Assembly: GCA_963930645.1 (NCBI GenBank)
Contig: OZ005660.1
Span: 198,946,427-199,010,426 of the forward strand
Length of the DNA stretch: 64,000 bases
Source of the DNA: Salticus scenicus
Taxonomy: Eukaryota > Arthropoda > Arachnida > Araneae > Salticidae
Direction of reading: 5' to 3'
The notes below the pieces were generated by a model. The model searched no databases, was not told the DNA's origin, and saw only the letters and a list, made by a program, of their open reading frames with translations. A program made the translations under genes and the position numbers. Below, piece by piece: positions 31,520-42,934 of the stretch; position 1 is the first letter of the stretch; every line of letters begins with the position of its first letter.

Positions 31520-32345
31520 AATAACTACGCCCGCTTCGCTGGTCACTATTTTTAAATGAATCACTGTAATTAATGAATTCTCAAAATTGCATTGATTTTT
31601 ATCATATGATAAAAAAAAGTTCTGATCGGGAAAAATGACGAACTGGGTCCCCACTGCCTTCGGCAGCGTAGACCCGTGCGCGATGCGCACGAACGAATGC
31701 ATATATATGAACGCTGCGCGCGTGTATTCCTTCACCATTCTTATGATTTTCAAAATTCCATATTATTACTGATAAACTTTTATTCTTATGAAAAGAAATT
31801 AAAAAAAAATAAATATCATTTCTGTTCGGGTAAAAACTCACACCGGGTCCCCTCTGCATTCGACCGCTAGCGGGTCAGTATTTTTAAATTTATCACTATA
31901 ATGAATGAATTCTGAAAATTGCATATTATCACTCATTAACATTACTCTTAAAAAAAGAAAAAAGGAAAAATATCATTTGTGATCGGGTAAAAACTCACAC
32001 CGGAACCCCACTGCCTTCGGCAGCGCTGCGCGCGCGTATTCCTTCACCATCCTTATGATTTCTCAAAATTCCATGTTATTACTCATAAACTTTCATTCTT
32101 CAGAAAAAGTCATTAATCATCGGGTAAAAACTCGCATTAGGTCCCCACTGCCTTCGGCAGTGCAGACCCATGCGCGCGCACGTGTAAAGATAAACGTGCG
32201 CTGCTCGCACATATTCCTTCTAAAATCAAGCATTTATTCTTATAAAAAGAAAATTTAAAAAATAATTTGTCATCGGATAAAAGTCGGACCGGGTCCCCAC
32301 TGCCTTCGGCAGAGCAGTCCCGTGCTCGCTTACTCCTTCCCCGCC
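31520..32345. repeat. Tandem array built on a conserved hairpin
   Basis: Five units of about 130-190 bp carry gggtccccactgccttcggc or close variants (near 31646, 31840, 32000, 32138 and 32291). Each has a cgcgcgtattccttc segment, a tcattct/cttatgaaaagaaa segment and atcgggtaaaaactc. The core ctgccttcggcag forms a 5 bp stem with a 3-base loop; one unit (31840) has lost it. In the first unit an outer stem gggtc/gaccc encloses it. Reading frames on either strand are repeat translations. Confidence 0.85.
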
Positions 32346-33300
32346 CTTGCAGCCACACCTAATTAACCTACATATACCAATTTTGAACGGTCTAACTCAA
32401 TTAGCTGAGATGCAATAGAAAACCTAATCAGGCCACCCTAAAACGTGTAAATCAGTTGAAAACTTGAATTTCACTTTCGATAATATAAAAGAATTTTAAA
32501 ATATCTTTCGAATGATGTATTAAAAACAATTTAATCATAATTAGAATTTGAAATATTGAAATTTTAAAATAATAAAATCTGGCGGTAGAAATTTCTGTAA
32601 TCTACTGTTCAATTCCAACAAAGCTTACAAATAATGTATAAAATTCTTTTAATTAGAAGCTGAGATACAAAAGAAAACCTAATTAGGACACCTTAAAACG
32701 TGTAAATCACGTGAAATCTCGAATTCCATTACTTACGGTAGTCGGCTAATGGAATGTGACAGAAATTTGTGGCGTCTGCTCTTGAAATTCAATTCAAATA
32801 AGTTTTAAAATGACATATTACTTTTGTAAATATGATAATTAGAAGCTGAGATACAAAAATGATATAAACACTGTTATAAAACGATTTATGTCTGACTTTT
32901 TCGTGGTTTTCTCCGAAACTTGCATAATTCCGGGCTAAATACTGTTAAAAATGCATAGTATGAAATGTGAAAGGAGTATCAGAATTCGAAACTCTGCAAA
33001 ATATAAAAGAATAAAGGCGTTCTGGGTTTTCCGTTATTTTTATAAATTTTTGCCCAACCTCTCCTTCCGTCCCTTCTAATAATTTTACACTTGAAAATAT
33101 CCTCCATTGATTTATCTTGCCTTAAAATCTAATAATAGCAATTCCAAACTCTGTAACTCTTTTTTTTTCTGCCCCCCCCCCCTTCCTCAAGCCCTTCCTA
33201 ATAATTCTACACTTTCAAAAACATTCACAATCGAATTATCGGGCGTTAAAACCAAATATTACGAAATTTCAACGGCATATCTCAATTTAAAATAGTGCAA
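32346..33300. repeat. Dispersed units related to the 40.7 kb array
   Basis: Scattered units carry taccaattttgaacggtcta (32380), gagatacaaaagaaaaccta with acgtgtaaatca (twice, about 32410 and 32665), and cccttctaataattttacac (33072, again about 33195). They match the unit vocabulary of 40745-42165 in a more decayed state. Confidence 0.65.
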
Positions 33301-34369
33301 AATATAATACAAAACTTAATCTTACATTGTGTTTTGGTCACATGAGTCGTGAAAAATATAATTCCCAATAAAAATGTAATTTTTTTGTTTATCCAGATAT
33401 TTTCATGAAAATTGATCAGTAGCTTTATAATATGCTGTCTAGGCCGAATATTAATTAAAATGTAACGTGAATGAAAATTTGAAGAAAATTTAAAATTGCA
33501 ATTTTTTTCCCCACTGTAAAACATGCGACATCTTAGTCGGTTACAATCATTTCCCTTTTCATCTCAGACAGTAGTCTGGCGTTTGAAATGATATTGCCAC
33601 AAAAAATTCCTACATTAGTTAATTTTAAAAAATCTAATTGCTGTACCGATAAATGCAAGAAAATGATGTAATAACTATTAGCCCATAATTTTTATGATTG
33701 AATTTTATATTACATTTTAATTTTATCCTCCATTGGAATTGCAATGGTAATTATAAACTTTCATTGAAATCTTTTTACATATTGAGATGAAGGGAGAAGT
33801 GCAAGCAAAAAAAGTGGAAAAAATGTTCAGTTTTGAAAGATCTTTCGAATTATGTAATATTTATGCAGATTAATAAAAAATAAATAAATAAAAATATATA
33901 ACATTTCTAAGGGGAAAAAAAATGGCTACCAAAAGTCTCTGTTTTGAAGCGGTCTAAACCGGAATAGGACAGAAGATGGTCATTATTATTATTTTTTTTT
34001 TTTCGCATGAAAGCATATTTCATTTTATGCTAAAAAAATAAAAATAAATGACTGGTAATTTTTTCTTTTTTTTTGGCAACAATTATAAATTTAAATGTCC
34101 GAATTTGAAGTTATTACCAGGTTATTATTTTTATATTTTAATTAATTTTAAAAAATCTAATCAAAATTTCGTTACAAATACGGTACCAATTGAAAGTTTT
34201 TTTTTTTTTTTTTTTTTTTTTCTGAATCCGTAGGACTAATTAGCTTATCGATCGGACAATTAGATTTTTTTAAATTAACTAAAGTATGGAAATTAGGTCG
34301 CAACTTGCTTTTTACATAAGTACAAACCGGAATCGTCATCCCTCTTGCAAACTATATATAGAAAGATTA
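33301..34369. other. AT-rich stretch with homopolymers
   Basis: T runs lie near 33991-34004 and 34196-34220. No gene or recognised element. Confidence 0.6.
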
Positions 34370-34724
34370 TGTAAATAGTTAAAAAAATTACTTTTTCTAG
34401 AAAAACCTTTAAAACAAAATTTCACATAGATATATGGCTCTCCTTTTCGGGAAAATCTTTAGAAAACACAAAGAACATTTCTCATGTACGAATATGTATT
34501 TAAATTATTCTTCTAGAAAAATCTTTTAGAACAAATTACACAAACATACGGCTTTTTTTTTTTTTTTTCTGTATGTGTGCTCAGTTTACTTAGAAATCTC
34601 TTTAATAAGAATACTTTAAAGCATATTTCACACGTACGTGGCTTTTCTCTTGTGCGTGAATCTGTAGGTGGACAGTTAGATTTTCTAGAGAAAAAGCTTC
34701 AGAAGATATTTCATACACGTCTTT
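34370..34724 (-). pseudogene. Decayed zinc-finger array downstream of the gene
   Basis: Beyond the stop of the zinc-finger gene the minus strand still reads as finger remnants. One in-frame piece gives ENLTVHLQIHAQEKPRTCEI, followed by CFKVFL, then, after a T/A run at about 34553-34568, KPYVCVICSKRFF and a stop, then NNLNTYS. Three to four former fingers are recognisable with frameshifts, stops and lost Cys/His. Confidence 0.8.
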
Positions 34725-35570
34725 TTATTCAGATTGCACTTTACGCACACATATTTCACTAACACAAGGCTTTTCTTCTGTGTGAATGCGTAAATGTCTT
34801 TTTAAATTACTTTTCTTAGAGAACCCTTTAGAACATATTTCACACACATGTGGCTTTTCTCCTGTATGTGTGTGTGAATGCGTATTTAGGTAATTCTTGT
34901 GAGAGAATCCTTTCGAACATATTTCACAAATATGTGGCTTTTCTCCTGTATGAGTTCGTAAATGATACTTTCGAGCTCTCCATGTAGAAAACTTTTTAGA
35001 ACAGACTTCACACGCATATGGCTTTTCGCTTGTGTGAGTGCGTGAATGCACATTTAAATGACTCTTCTGAGAAAATCCTTTAGAACACATTTCACACACG
35101 TATGGCTTTTCACCTGTGTGCGTGCGTGAATGTGCATTTAATACACTTTTCTGAGAGAATGCTTTAGAACATATTTCACAAACATGTGGCTTTTCTTCTC
35201 TGCGAATTCGTAAATGTCTATTTAGAGTACTTTTCAGAGAGAATCCCTTAGAACATATTTGACACACATATGACATTTCACCAGTGTGAGCAATTACATG
35301 CACATGTAATTCACTCCTCTCACGGAATCCTTTAGAGCATATCTCACAAACATAGGATTTTTCGCCTGTGTGTGTGCGTGAATGCCTAAATAAACTTTTT
35401 TTCCAGGAGAATCCTTTAAAACATATTTCACATACAAATGGCTTTTCTTCTGAGTGAATGCGTAAATGTGTATTTAAATTTCCCTTATGAGAAAATCCTT
35501 TAGAACACACTTCACACATGAAAGGTTTTCCTACCAAGTGTGTGCATGCATGAATATTTAGATGTTCCAT
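34725..35570 (-). CDS. C2H2 zinc-finger protein, nine fingers
   Basis: A 281-residue protein made almost entirely of C2H2 fingers, expected to bind DNA in the nucleus as a transcriptional regulator; targets are unknown. The first Cys of successive fingers falls at about residues 19, 47, 75, 103, 131, 159, 187, 215 and 243, a strict 28-residue period with TGEKP-type linkers. The core is CEICSKGFS. Finger 4 has Arg in place of its last His (about residue 123). A tenth finger begins at about 271 with Ser for the first Cys and stops at residue 281. The N-terminus (MEHLNIHACTH) is the back half of another finger. ATG 35570 aligns with the homologous ATG at 54131 in the plus-strand paralogue, which supports this start. 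There is no KRAB, ZAD, BTB or other effector domain. An acceptor-like ttttttag lies 31 bp upstream. It could be a working gene or a recent retiree. Confidence 0.85.
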   Translation of the reverse strand: MEHLNIHACTHLVGKPFMCEVCSKGFSHKGNLNTHLRIHSEEKPFVCEICFKGFSWKKSLFRHSRTHTGEKSYVCEICSKGFRERSELHVHVIAHTGEMSYVCQICSKGFSLKSTLNRHLRIRREEKPHVCEICSKAFSQKSVLNAHSRTHTGEKPYVCEMCSKGFSQKSHLNVHSRTHTSEKPYACEVCSKKFSTWRARKYHLRTHTGEKPHICEICSKGFSHKNYLNTHSHTHTGEKPHVCEICSKGFSKKSNLKRHLRIHTEEKPCVSEICVRKVQSE

Positions 35571-35600
35571 TTTGGCCGCCTTTCAGAATATAATGCAGTT

Positions 35601-35755
35601 ACTAAAAAAATAGAGATCGGCGTTATTTCACATCACAGATTAAGACTATCTATAGGATGAAAAACGAGATAGGGCAGCTAGAAAGAAATCTGGAGCTTTC
35701 GCTTTGTATTCCCCATTAATTCAGCCGAGTAGAGGAAAACGATCTTTGAAACTCG
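35601..35755 (-). promoter_or_regulatory. Leader shared with the plus-strand zinc-finger locus
   Basis: About 120 bp (35634-35753) matches 49000-49137 inverted. It includes gtttcaaagat, cgttttcctctactcggc, gaattaatgggg, gctgccctatctcgttt and tcttaatctgtgat. Here it stands only about 65 bp upstream of the ATG, separated by acceptor-like ctatttttttag (exon from 35601). In the paralogue the same leader is 5 kb from its finger exon. Probably a 5' exon or core promoter. A peptide IVFLYSAELMG is open in the same frame in both copies. Confidence 0.6.
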
Positions 35756-36477
35756 AAAAAAAATATTGCTAAAATTAAAGTTTATAGTTCGTTTCTCGCG
35801 CTCGTCGCATTTTATCGGATGAATCGTGTTGGAAATTACTTTGATCACAGTAAATTTGTGGATAAAGCTTTGTTTATTAAAGTAATGTAGCATGCGTAAA
35901 CACTTCTTTCTTTAAAAAATAAAAAATAAATCTTTAAAGAAATATATTATTAGAAGTGTAGTGCTCTTTCATAGATCATAAGATTATTATTATTATTTCT
36001 AATTAAACGTACTTACATAGCATAAAAGGATGAAATTTCGAATTTGTATGAACAAAAAAAAAAAAAAATGTTTTGCATGAAAACTTGGAACTTTTAATTT
36101 GCATAGACTGCCTGATTAAAAGAGAAACATTCAAAGCCTATTTAATAAATTTATGAATGCGAGTGTTTTTGACTATTTCTTCTTTATGTCTGAATTTTGA
36201 AACTTGCTACTACTTGCTTCAAATATTCATAGCATTTTTCTGTGCTCATACATAAATTTACACAGATACTTGAACTTATTACACTGTCAGATAATAAATA
36301 TTACATGAGTGTATAGTATTTCACACCATTTTATTTTGCAAGTTGTTAAAAGCCTATCTGACATAATTTATCTGTTTAAATTTAGTCTTTTACAACCTTC
36401 TTCAATTATATTGTCACCAAGCAATGCGCTAAAGCATATTTTTACCAATGTTTATTGTCAGGTACATTTTTTTTTTC

Positions 36478-36522
<45 letters not shown>

Positions 36523-36672
36523 GTATGCCATGTTAAGCATGCACAATAGTAATTGCTGCTGTACAGATCTTCATGTATTTTTAGATATTTTAATAAAATA
36601 TCTATAATCACATTTTTAGATACTTTAATAAAATATCTATAATCACATTTTTAGATACATACACAATGAATA
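35756..36672. other. Upstream region of the zinc-finger gene, then AT-rich DNA
   Basis: A CpG-containing patch cgtttctcgcgctcgtcgc at 35790-35808 may belong to a promoter. Beyond it are AT-rich sequence, a T-rich tract at 36468-36520, and a duplicated tttttagatactttaataaa segment at 36580-36655. No other gene. Confidence 0.5.
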
Positions 36673-36879
36673 CAATCGGTAGCAAAATTATTGATGCACA
36701 CATTCACACTTTTCATATATATATTTTTTAGTTTGTTCGCTAATTTTTATCACCTTACTTTTTTAAAAATAACATAAGACTAAGATCATGACTAAACAAA
36801 TATTTACTTAACAAAACAGAAATTTATATCTTTTAAATAGGGATTATTGCTAGTGCTTCATAAATTTTGCTGCCGACTG
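36673..36879. mobile_element. Palindromic MITE copy 6, decayed
   Basis: Ends CAATCGGTAGCAAAATTATT and AAATTTTGCTGCCGACTG, with TA outside both (36671-36672 and 36880-36881). The interior has diverged more than in the other copies, so this is an older insertion. Confidence 0.85.
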
Positions 36880-36899
36880 TAACCTTGCATCCAGGAATA

Positions 36900-37345
36900 T
36901 TTTTTTTAAGTTTTATTTTAATCTATGAAATTCCCAATTTCAGCGATCGTAGTGTAATCATATGTACCCCTCCCATGCATGAAATGAAAACCAATCGTGT
37001 ACGAAAAACATCAATGGATACCCCTAACTTGTAATTATATCTAAAAAATACATGAAATTCTGTATTTCATCATTCACTAATTTCCATGTATGTACGCTTC
37101 AGATGCATGAAAACAAAAAAGTATTAAAAAAAAGTCAAAAGATAACCCTACTTTGTTGTGCATGAATAAAAAAAAAAAAAAAAAAAATGAACGATTCTAT
37201 ATTGCATCAAACACTTTTACACATGAATGTATGCTCCGTGTACATGAAAGAAAAACAAAAAAACTTGGTACCCTTATCTCACTCTATAAATCTAAAAAAT
37301 GCGTCAGAAGTTTAACAGGCCATATTAGTACCCAGTGGATAAAAA
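36900..37345. repeat. Degenerate tandem repeat of about 130 bp
   Basis: Three units share a run like atgaaattctgtatttcatc, catgtatgtacgcttcag, atgcatgaaaacaaaaaa and taccctaactt. The family recurs at 40555-40690 and 42630-42790. An A run at 37168-37187 lies inside one unit. Confidence 0.7.
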
Positions 37346-37940
37346 TTGTAAGTTAGAAGTTATTTACTGCTGTATAATTGCTTGGTGGTTTTTCTTTAAA
37401 TGCAAAATTAGGAGGCGTGATCATATCCCCCCCCCCCCCAAAAAAAAAAAAAAAAAAAAAAAAAACTCTAGTTGAAACGTATAAGGGTATCATTAAAGTT
37501 TATTAATGAACTTTATCTGCCATCTATATAAAAAAAAAGGATCTATGTGTGTGTGTGTCTGTCTGCACTCTGGTGCTCACATTACTGATCGCAGAGCTTC
37601 CAAATTTGGCATATAGGTACCTGAGATGCTGCAGGTGTGCACCTCATCGGGATTTTTTAAAATTTGAATTTTTTTAATTATTATTTTTTTTTCTAGTGTA
37701 AATACTGGCTTCTATGCTTCATTTTTCATAAATTTATTCTTTTATTGTAATCATCTACGTATCTTAGCAACAGCTATACGCTATGTATTTTTGTACTTAA
37801 TACATTCGTTTGAAAGCATTTTTTTTTTCTTTTTTTGATTTATTATATTTTTAGAAATCAAATGATAATGCAGCAGAAAAAAATAAATATATTAAATTTA
37901 AAAACGTTTTTATAACAGTTTATGTATAATTGTTATAGTA
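37346..37940. other. Spacer with C/A homopolymers and a repeat fragment
   Basis: A run of about 12 C followed by about 26 A is at 37428-37465. 37540-37660 (gtgtgtgtgtgtctgtctgc, then cttccaaatttggcatatag) is a short dispersed-repeat piece related to the 4.6 kb head. No gene. Confidence 0.6.
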
Positions 37941-38790
37941 TAAGGAGTCGTCAATTAATTACGTGAGGTGTTCAGGGGGGAGGGGAATCAAGCCTAATCT
38001 CACGCATTGCTCGATTAAGCTCAGTATCATTTCTGGGCCCCCCTTTCATTTCGGATTTTTTTTTTTTTTTTTTTTTATTCATATACGTGGGTGGTTTCTA
38101 CACACAACATTAAAATCGTATAACTTATTAATTAATAACATTCAGATTTTTGAGGCTAAATAACAGATTTTTCCCGAAATAGTGAGTATTTTATCTTGCT
38201 TTAGGCGACCTTTCTCAGAAAAAGTTCAATCTGAGGGTAATAATATGAAACAGAAATTCCAAGAAACTGTTTTTAGTCATTTCGGGGCCCCCTCTTAAAT
38301 TTTAGAGGGGGAAGCTTGTGCTTCCTGAGCCTTTTGGGTAATCAGGCCACCTGATCTCACGTGGGGGAGAGGGGGGGATCTCGGCAAATATCACAATTTT
38401 TCCCCTGAAAAAAAAAAAAAAAAAAGTGTAAAATTGCGAGAAAATTTATTTAAATTCAAGTAAAACATGTTTCTTGATTTAGATATGGACACGATAATAT
38501 GTATCGTAGCTATCCGAACGCCGCAAAGCAGAACAGTAGCCTTTCAATTGTTTTAGGGCGCCATCGGGACTACGATCTATGCAATCTTAAAAACTAGTCT
38601 TCAATAAAAATAATAAAGCAAATTGTGCTTTTTTAAATAAATCCAACGCATTTACAGTAAAAGTACGAATTTTGAAAAATCTCGCGTGAGATTAGTGGAG
38701 GGGGGAGGGGGGTCAAGCCAAATCTTACCAGGAGGAGGGGGTGTCAAAAAATCGTCAAAACCGCCTCACGTAATTGATGGACGCCCCCTA
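37941..38790. mobile_element. Non-autonomous inverted-repeat element, about 850 bp
   Basis: The left end is taaggagtcgtcaattaatt plus acgtgagg. The right end, inverted, is tagggggcgtccatcaatta plus cgtgaggc. Inside, both sides repeat a gggggaggggaatcaagcc-like and taatctcacg-like segment in inverted order. Open frames at 37963-38163 and 38686-38868 are readings of these repeats. Target duplication was not determined. Confidence 0.75.
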
Positions 38791-39608
38791 ACTATATCAA
38801 CTTTTCATTTTTTATTTTTTTTTATTAATTCCTTTAAAAGAACAATCTTTTTTTTATTTTTAGTATGATAGGACTATTTCTCTCAATCTGGAATTTTGAG
38901 TCGTTACAAATTTATAGTGTTCCACTTTGAAAATGCTTGCCAATATCCAATTTTACCATATAATTTCTTACTCTATCTTAATTGTGAAATCCGTAAAAGC
39001 GTTTTTCTTTAACTTTCCTCATTGGTGAGGATCGAACTCACAACCTTCAGGTTCGTAGTTGTGCATTCTGATTACAGAACCAACAGGTCTTGGCTGAAAA
39101 TTTCCAGATTGTTTAAACTAGAGTTTCATTTTTTTTTTTTTTTTTCAAAGGGTGTTAAAAAACAAATATAAGCAGTCCTGTCGTACTAAATTAAATTCTG
39201 TCATAGGCAGAAATTCATCCATAGTTTTAATGCTTGTCATCTTGTTTCCAAGTGCTAATAAGCCACTTGAAAATTTCATATAAAACTTATTTATGAACCG
39301 ATTTGCTTAAGACTCCATATGTACAGCTACGATACATGCAGAAAAATGTTTAAAGAGTACACATTTGTATGTATTTGTCTATCATTTTATATTTTTCGAC
39401 CACAAAAATGCTTTTATTACTGGCATGAGCCCTAGTCATCACTATTTATGAAAAAGAACCACTTATGCATTAGCCATCGACCTTTTCTGAAAACGAAAAA
39501 ATTGTTGCCAAATGCCCGATAGACAGCCTATCCAATGATAGAGAAACATAAGAAGATTATTGATTATGTGCCTATGTTTATTTTCATGCATTCTCAGCTC
39601 CTGCATAT

Positions 39609-39649
<41 letters not shown>

Positions 39650-39964
39650 GCATGCGAGACGCATGCACTTGTGAATAATAGTAATTGTTGCTGAACAGAT
39701 TTTCAGATTCATGCACAATGAATTAGCTGCATCCAGTGACTTATTTTCTTTTATGCAAAGAAATTTCTCTGTTTTCTTCTTTTACTTTCTGAAGCATCCA
39801 TGAATTTATTTCTTAAATCACCCCATTTTCTTTCGCATTTATTAGTGCCTTTCATTTCAAATTTTTATTTCACCGATTGTGTTTTGATTGTTTAACCCCA
39901 CCTTTTTTTTATTTTAACTCGACCCACTTTTGGGTTTTGACTTTTCTTTTTCATTTATTTGTGT
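38791..39964. other. AT-rich DNA with tRNA-like fragment and long poly-T
   Basis: On the minus strand 39008-39092 has box-B-like gagttcgatcctcacc and a tRNA-like order, but the arms pair poorly; I treat it as a SINE-type fragment. A run of about 36 T is at 39611-39646. 39647-39720 (gcatgcacttgtgaataata) resembles 36528-36570. No gene. Confidence 0.5.
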
Positions 39965-40115
39965 GAGATGTGTTGCCATTTTGTTTGCAGCACTCATGCG
40001 TACTTTGTTCGCCTGACAAAGAGTCGTGTTTTCTTTCGACCCAAAACAATTATTAAGTGTTCTTGCATTTTATGGTGTTTATTCAAAGTCTTGTACTAAT
40101 TACGATCGTATTACA
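39965..40115 (+). repeat. Decayed hammerhead-associated repeat copy
   Basis: It contains tactttgttcgcctgacaaa, gagtcgtgttttctttcgac, ccaaaacaatt, then gcattttatggtgtttattc. Order and spacing match the ribozyme-like arms at 60398-60560, but the core reads CTGACAA instead of CTGATGA and AAA instead of GAA, so it should be inactive. Confidence 0.75.
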
Positions 40116-40744
40116 TAATCGATTCCAGCTGCTGAACATAGAAAAATGTTTACTTTAACTGAAGTTTTCTGTCTTCATCCTTTGTTTTAACACAAACGCT
40201 CTTATTCAGCTTTCCAGTGCACATCATCGTATACTCGTGGCTCAGGGATAGACACTAACCGAATGGGAGACAGATATTTATATTGTTTTTGTTATTCTCT
40301 TAATTTTTACCATTTATATACCCTTCCCCATGCACACACTGAAAAAAAAGTTAATTTTCGAAGATTTTGATAACGGAAGAAAAAAAACATATGTATTATC
40401 TGCACTTCTTGTAAAGTCAAGACAAAATAGTTTTTTTTTTTTTCGTAAGAGCTGAGGCACATACACCGGTATTTACGGTATGTACGTATATATATATATA
40501 TACATACGCATACAATGTATATATATATGTATATATGTACATGTACATACACATTATGTTTCATTTCATGAAATTCCCAATACTACAATCGTTAATGTGC
40601 CCGTATGTATGTTTTGCATACATGAAAACAAAAACAACAAAAAAAAAATACGTGTGGCACTCGGGGACTGCCGCGGTAAAGCTATTGCATAGCATTTTTT
40701 ATCAACTTATGCAATTATAATTATTTATTTATTTTATTTTTTAC
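40116..40744. other. Microsatellite-rich spacer with 36.9 kb family unit
   Basis: Alternating ta/gta tracts at about 40480-40550 give ORF-like low-complexity frames on both strands. 40555-40690 (catttcatgaaattcccaat, then catgaaaacaaaaacaacaa) is a unit of the 36900-37345 family. No gene. Confidence 0.65.
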
Positions 40745-42165
40745 CCTTCCGCTCGCTCCCCCCTTTCCCGCCCCTCCCAATAATTTTAAAAATTCAAAAA
40801 TATCCGCAATCGATTTGTAGGTATCGAAAACCTCGATGTACCAAATTTGAATGATCTAACGCTATTTTTTTTGCCCCTCTGTCCCCCCCCCTCCCAGGCC
40901 CTTCTAATAACTTTACACTTTCAAAAATATCCCCATTCGATTTGCAGGCCTCTAAAACCTTTCTGTACCAATTTTCAATGGCCTAACTGTATTTCTATTT
41001 GTTTTTGCCCATAGTCCCCCTTACCGCCCCACCCCCTTACCGACCCTCCTAATAATTTTACAAATTCGAAAATATCCGCAATCGATTTGTAAGTATCGAA
41101 AACCTCTATATACCAATTTTGAACGATCTAACTGTATTTTTATTTTTTTGCCCCCTCCTCTCCCGTCCACCCTTATCGCCCCTCCTAATAACTTTACACT
41201 TTCGAAAATATCTCCATTCGACTTGCAGGCCTCTTAAACCTATCTGTACCTATTTTGAACGGCCTAACTGTATTTCTGTTTGTTTTTGTCCCATAGCCCC
41301 CCTTACCGCCCTACCCCCTACCCGCCCCTCCTAATAATTTTACATATTCAAAATCATCCGCAATCGATTTGTAAGTATCGAAAACCTCTATATACCAATT
41401 TTGAACGATCTGACACTATTTTTATTTTTTTGCCCCCCTCCCCTCCTCCCCTTCTCGCCCCTCCTAATAACTTTACACAATCGAAAATATCCCCATTCGA
41501 CTTGCAGGCCTCTTAAACCTATCTGTACCAATTTTGAACGGCCTAACTGTATTTCTATTTGTTTTTGCCCCATAGCTCCCCTTAACCGCCCCACCCCCAA
41601 CCCGCCCCTCCTAATAATTTTACAAATTTAAAATCATCCGCAATCGATTTGTAAGTATCGAAAATCTCTATGTACCAATTTTGAACGATCTGACACTATT
41701 TTTATTATTTTGCCCCCCCCCACCTCCCCTCCTCCCCTTCTCGCCCCTCCTAATAACTTTACACAATCGAAAATATCCCCATTCGACTTGCAGTTCTCTT
41801 TAACCTATCTGTACCACTTTTGAACGGCCTAACTGTATTTCTATTTGTTTTTGCCCCATAGCCCACCTTACCGCCCCACCCCCTACCCGCCCCTCCTAAT
41901 AATTTTACAAATTCAAAATCATCCGCAATCGATTTGTAAGTATCGAAATCCTCTATGTACCAATTTTGAACGACCTGGCACTATTTTTATTTTTTGCCCC
42001 CCCCCTCCCCTCACCCCTTCTCGCCCCTCCTAATAACTTTACACAATCGAAAATATCCCCATTCGACTTGCAGGCCTTTAAAACCTATCTGTACCAATTT
42101 TGAACAGCCTAACTGTGTTTCTATTTGTTTTTGCTCCATAGCCCCCCCTTTGCTGCCCCACCTGG
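40745..42165. repeat. Dimeric higher-order tandem array, period about 282 bp
   Basis: Two related half-units alternate. Half A has aataattttacaaattcaaa, atccgcaatcgatttgtaag and tgaacgatct. Half B has aataactttacac, atccccattcgacttgcagg, gaacggcctaactgtatttc and tatttgtttttgcccc. A starts near 40781, 41051, 41333, 41617 and 41900; B near 40908, 41190, 41463, 41752 and 42028. C-rich linkers join them. Open frames rich in Pro here are repeat translations. Confidence 0.93.
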
Positions 42166-42600
42166 GGGCTGAATTTCTAATATTCCAGAAATTGGTTTTT
42201 AGATAGTTGCATTAGCAATATTTTAAAGCAAAAATTTCACGTTTATCTATTTTTTTTTTTTTTTTTTTGTTTGAGATATATAGGATTATGTGAAATCACG
42301 TTTTACGCATGTGAAATCACGTTTTGCCCCCCTTGGGGACCGAATTTCAAAAATTCCAGAAACCGATTTTTAGACATTTCAATTAGCTATATTTTAAAGC
42401 AAAAATTTTACGGATATCTGTTTTTTTGTTTGAGTAATGAAGGATTTTGTGAAATTACATTTTGAAGTGCCGAAGTCTGCCGAAGTCTGCCGAACTAACT
42501 GTCTGCCGAAGTCTGCCGAACTGTGTTAGGTTTTTTTTCGTTACGGAATTTCTGGATTCGGTCGCCGCGCTCAAAGCCTGCGATAGAAGCTATGCAATAG
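42166..42600. repeat. Two-copy repeat and short gccgaagtct tandem
   Basis: 42170-42310 and 42335-42470 are copies sharing attccagaaa, atattttaaagcaaaaattt, ggatt-tgtgaaat. At 42468-42525 the decamer gccgaagtct is repeated about four times with variants. Confidence 0.8.
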
Positions 42601-42934
42601 CTTAAAAAATCACTGAATGCACCTATGTCACTGTCACTAAAAATGCATGAAATTCTATATTGCACCACTCAATACTAATATGCTGTATGTAAGTTTCAGG
42701 TATATCTAAAAGAAAAAAAAATCAGTAAATAGTACATGAAATTTTGTATTGCAGCAATCGTCAGTATGCACATATGTATGCTTGATAGTATTTCTTCATC
42801 AATGGCTGTCTATTACATGTTCTTGACAAAGATTTATTATTTTGCAGAAAAGATCAATGGCCTAATACATAAGTATCAAGGTGTCTAAAAATTGTAAATT
42901 AAAAATTATGTACTGATGGCTTAGCTTGCTTCTG
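42601..42934. repeat. Unit of the 36.9 kb tandem family
   Basis: It carries aaaatgcatgaaattctata, tgtatgtaagtttcaggta and a second partial copy at 42725. The rest has no feature. Confidence 0.6.

Noticed and set aside
40307..40720. Open frames with YIYIYI-type peptides
   Set aside because: They are readings of a TA/GTA microsatellite.
41119..42206. Several Pro-rich open frames on both strands
   Set aside because: They repeat with the 282 bp array and follow its C-rich joints; no independent coding signal.
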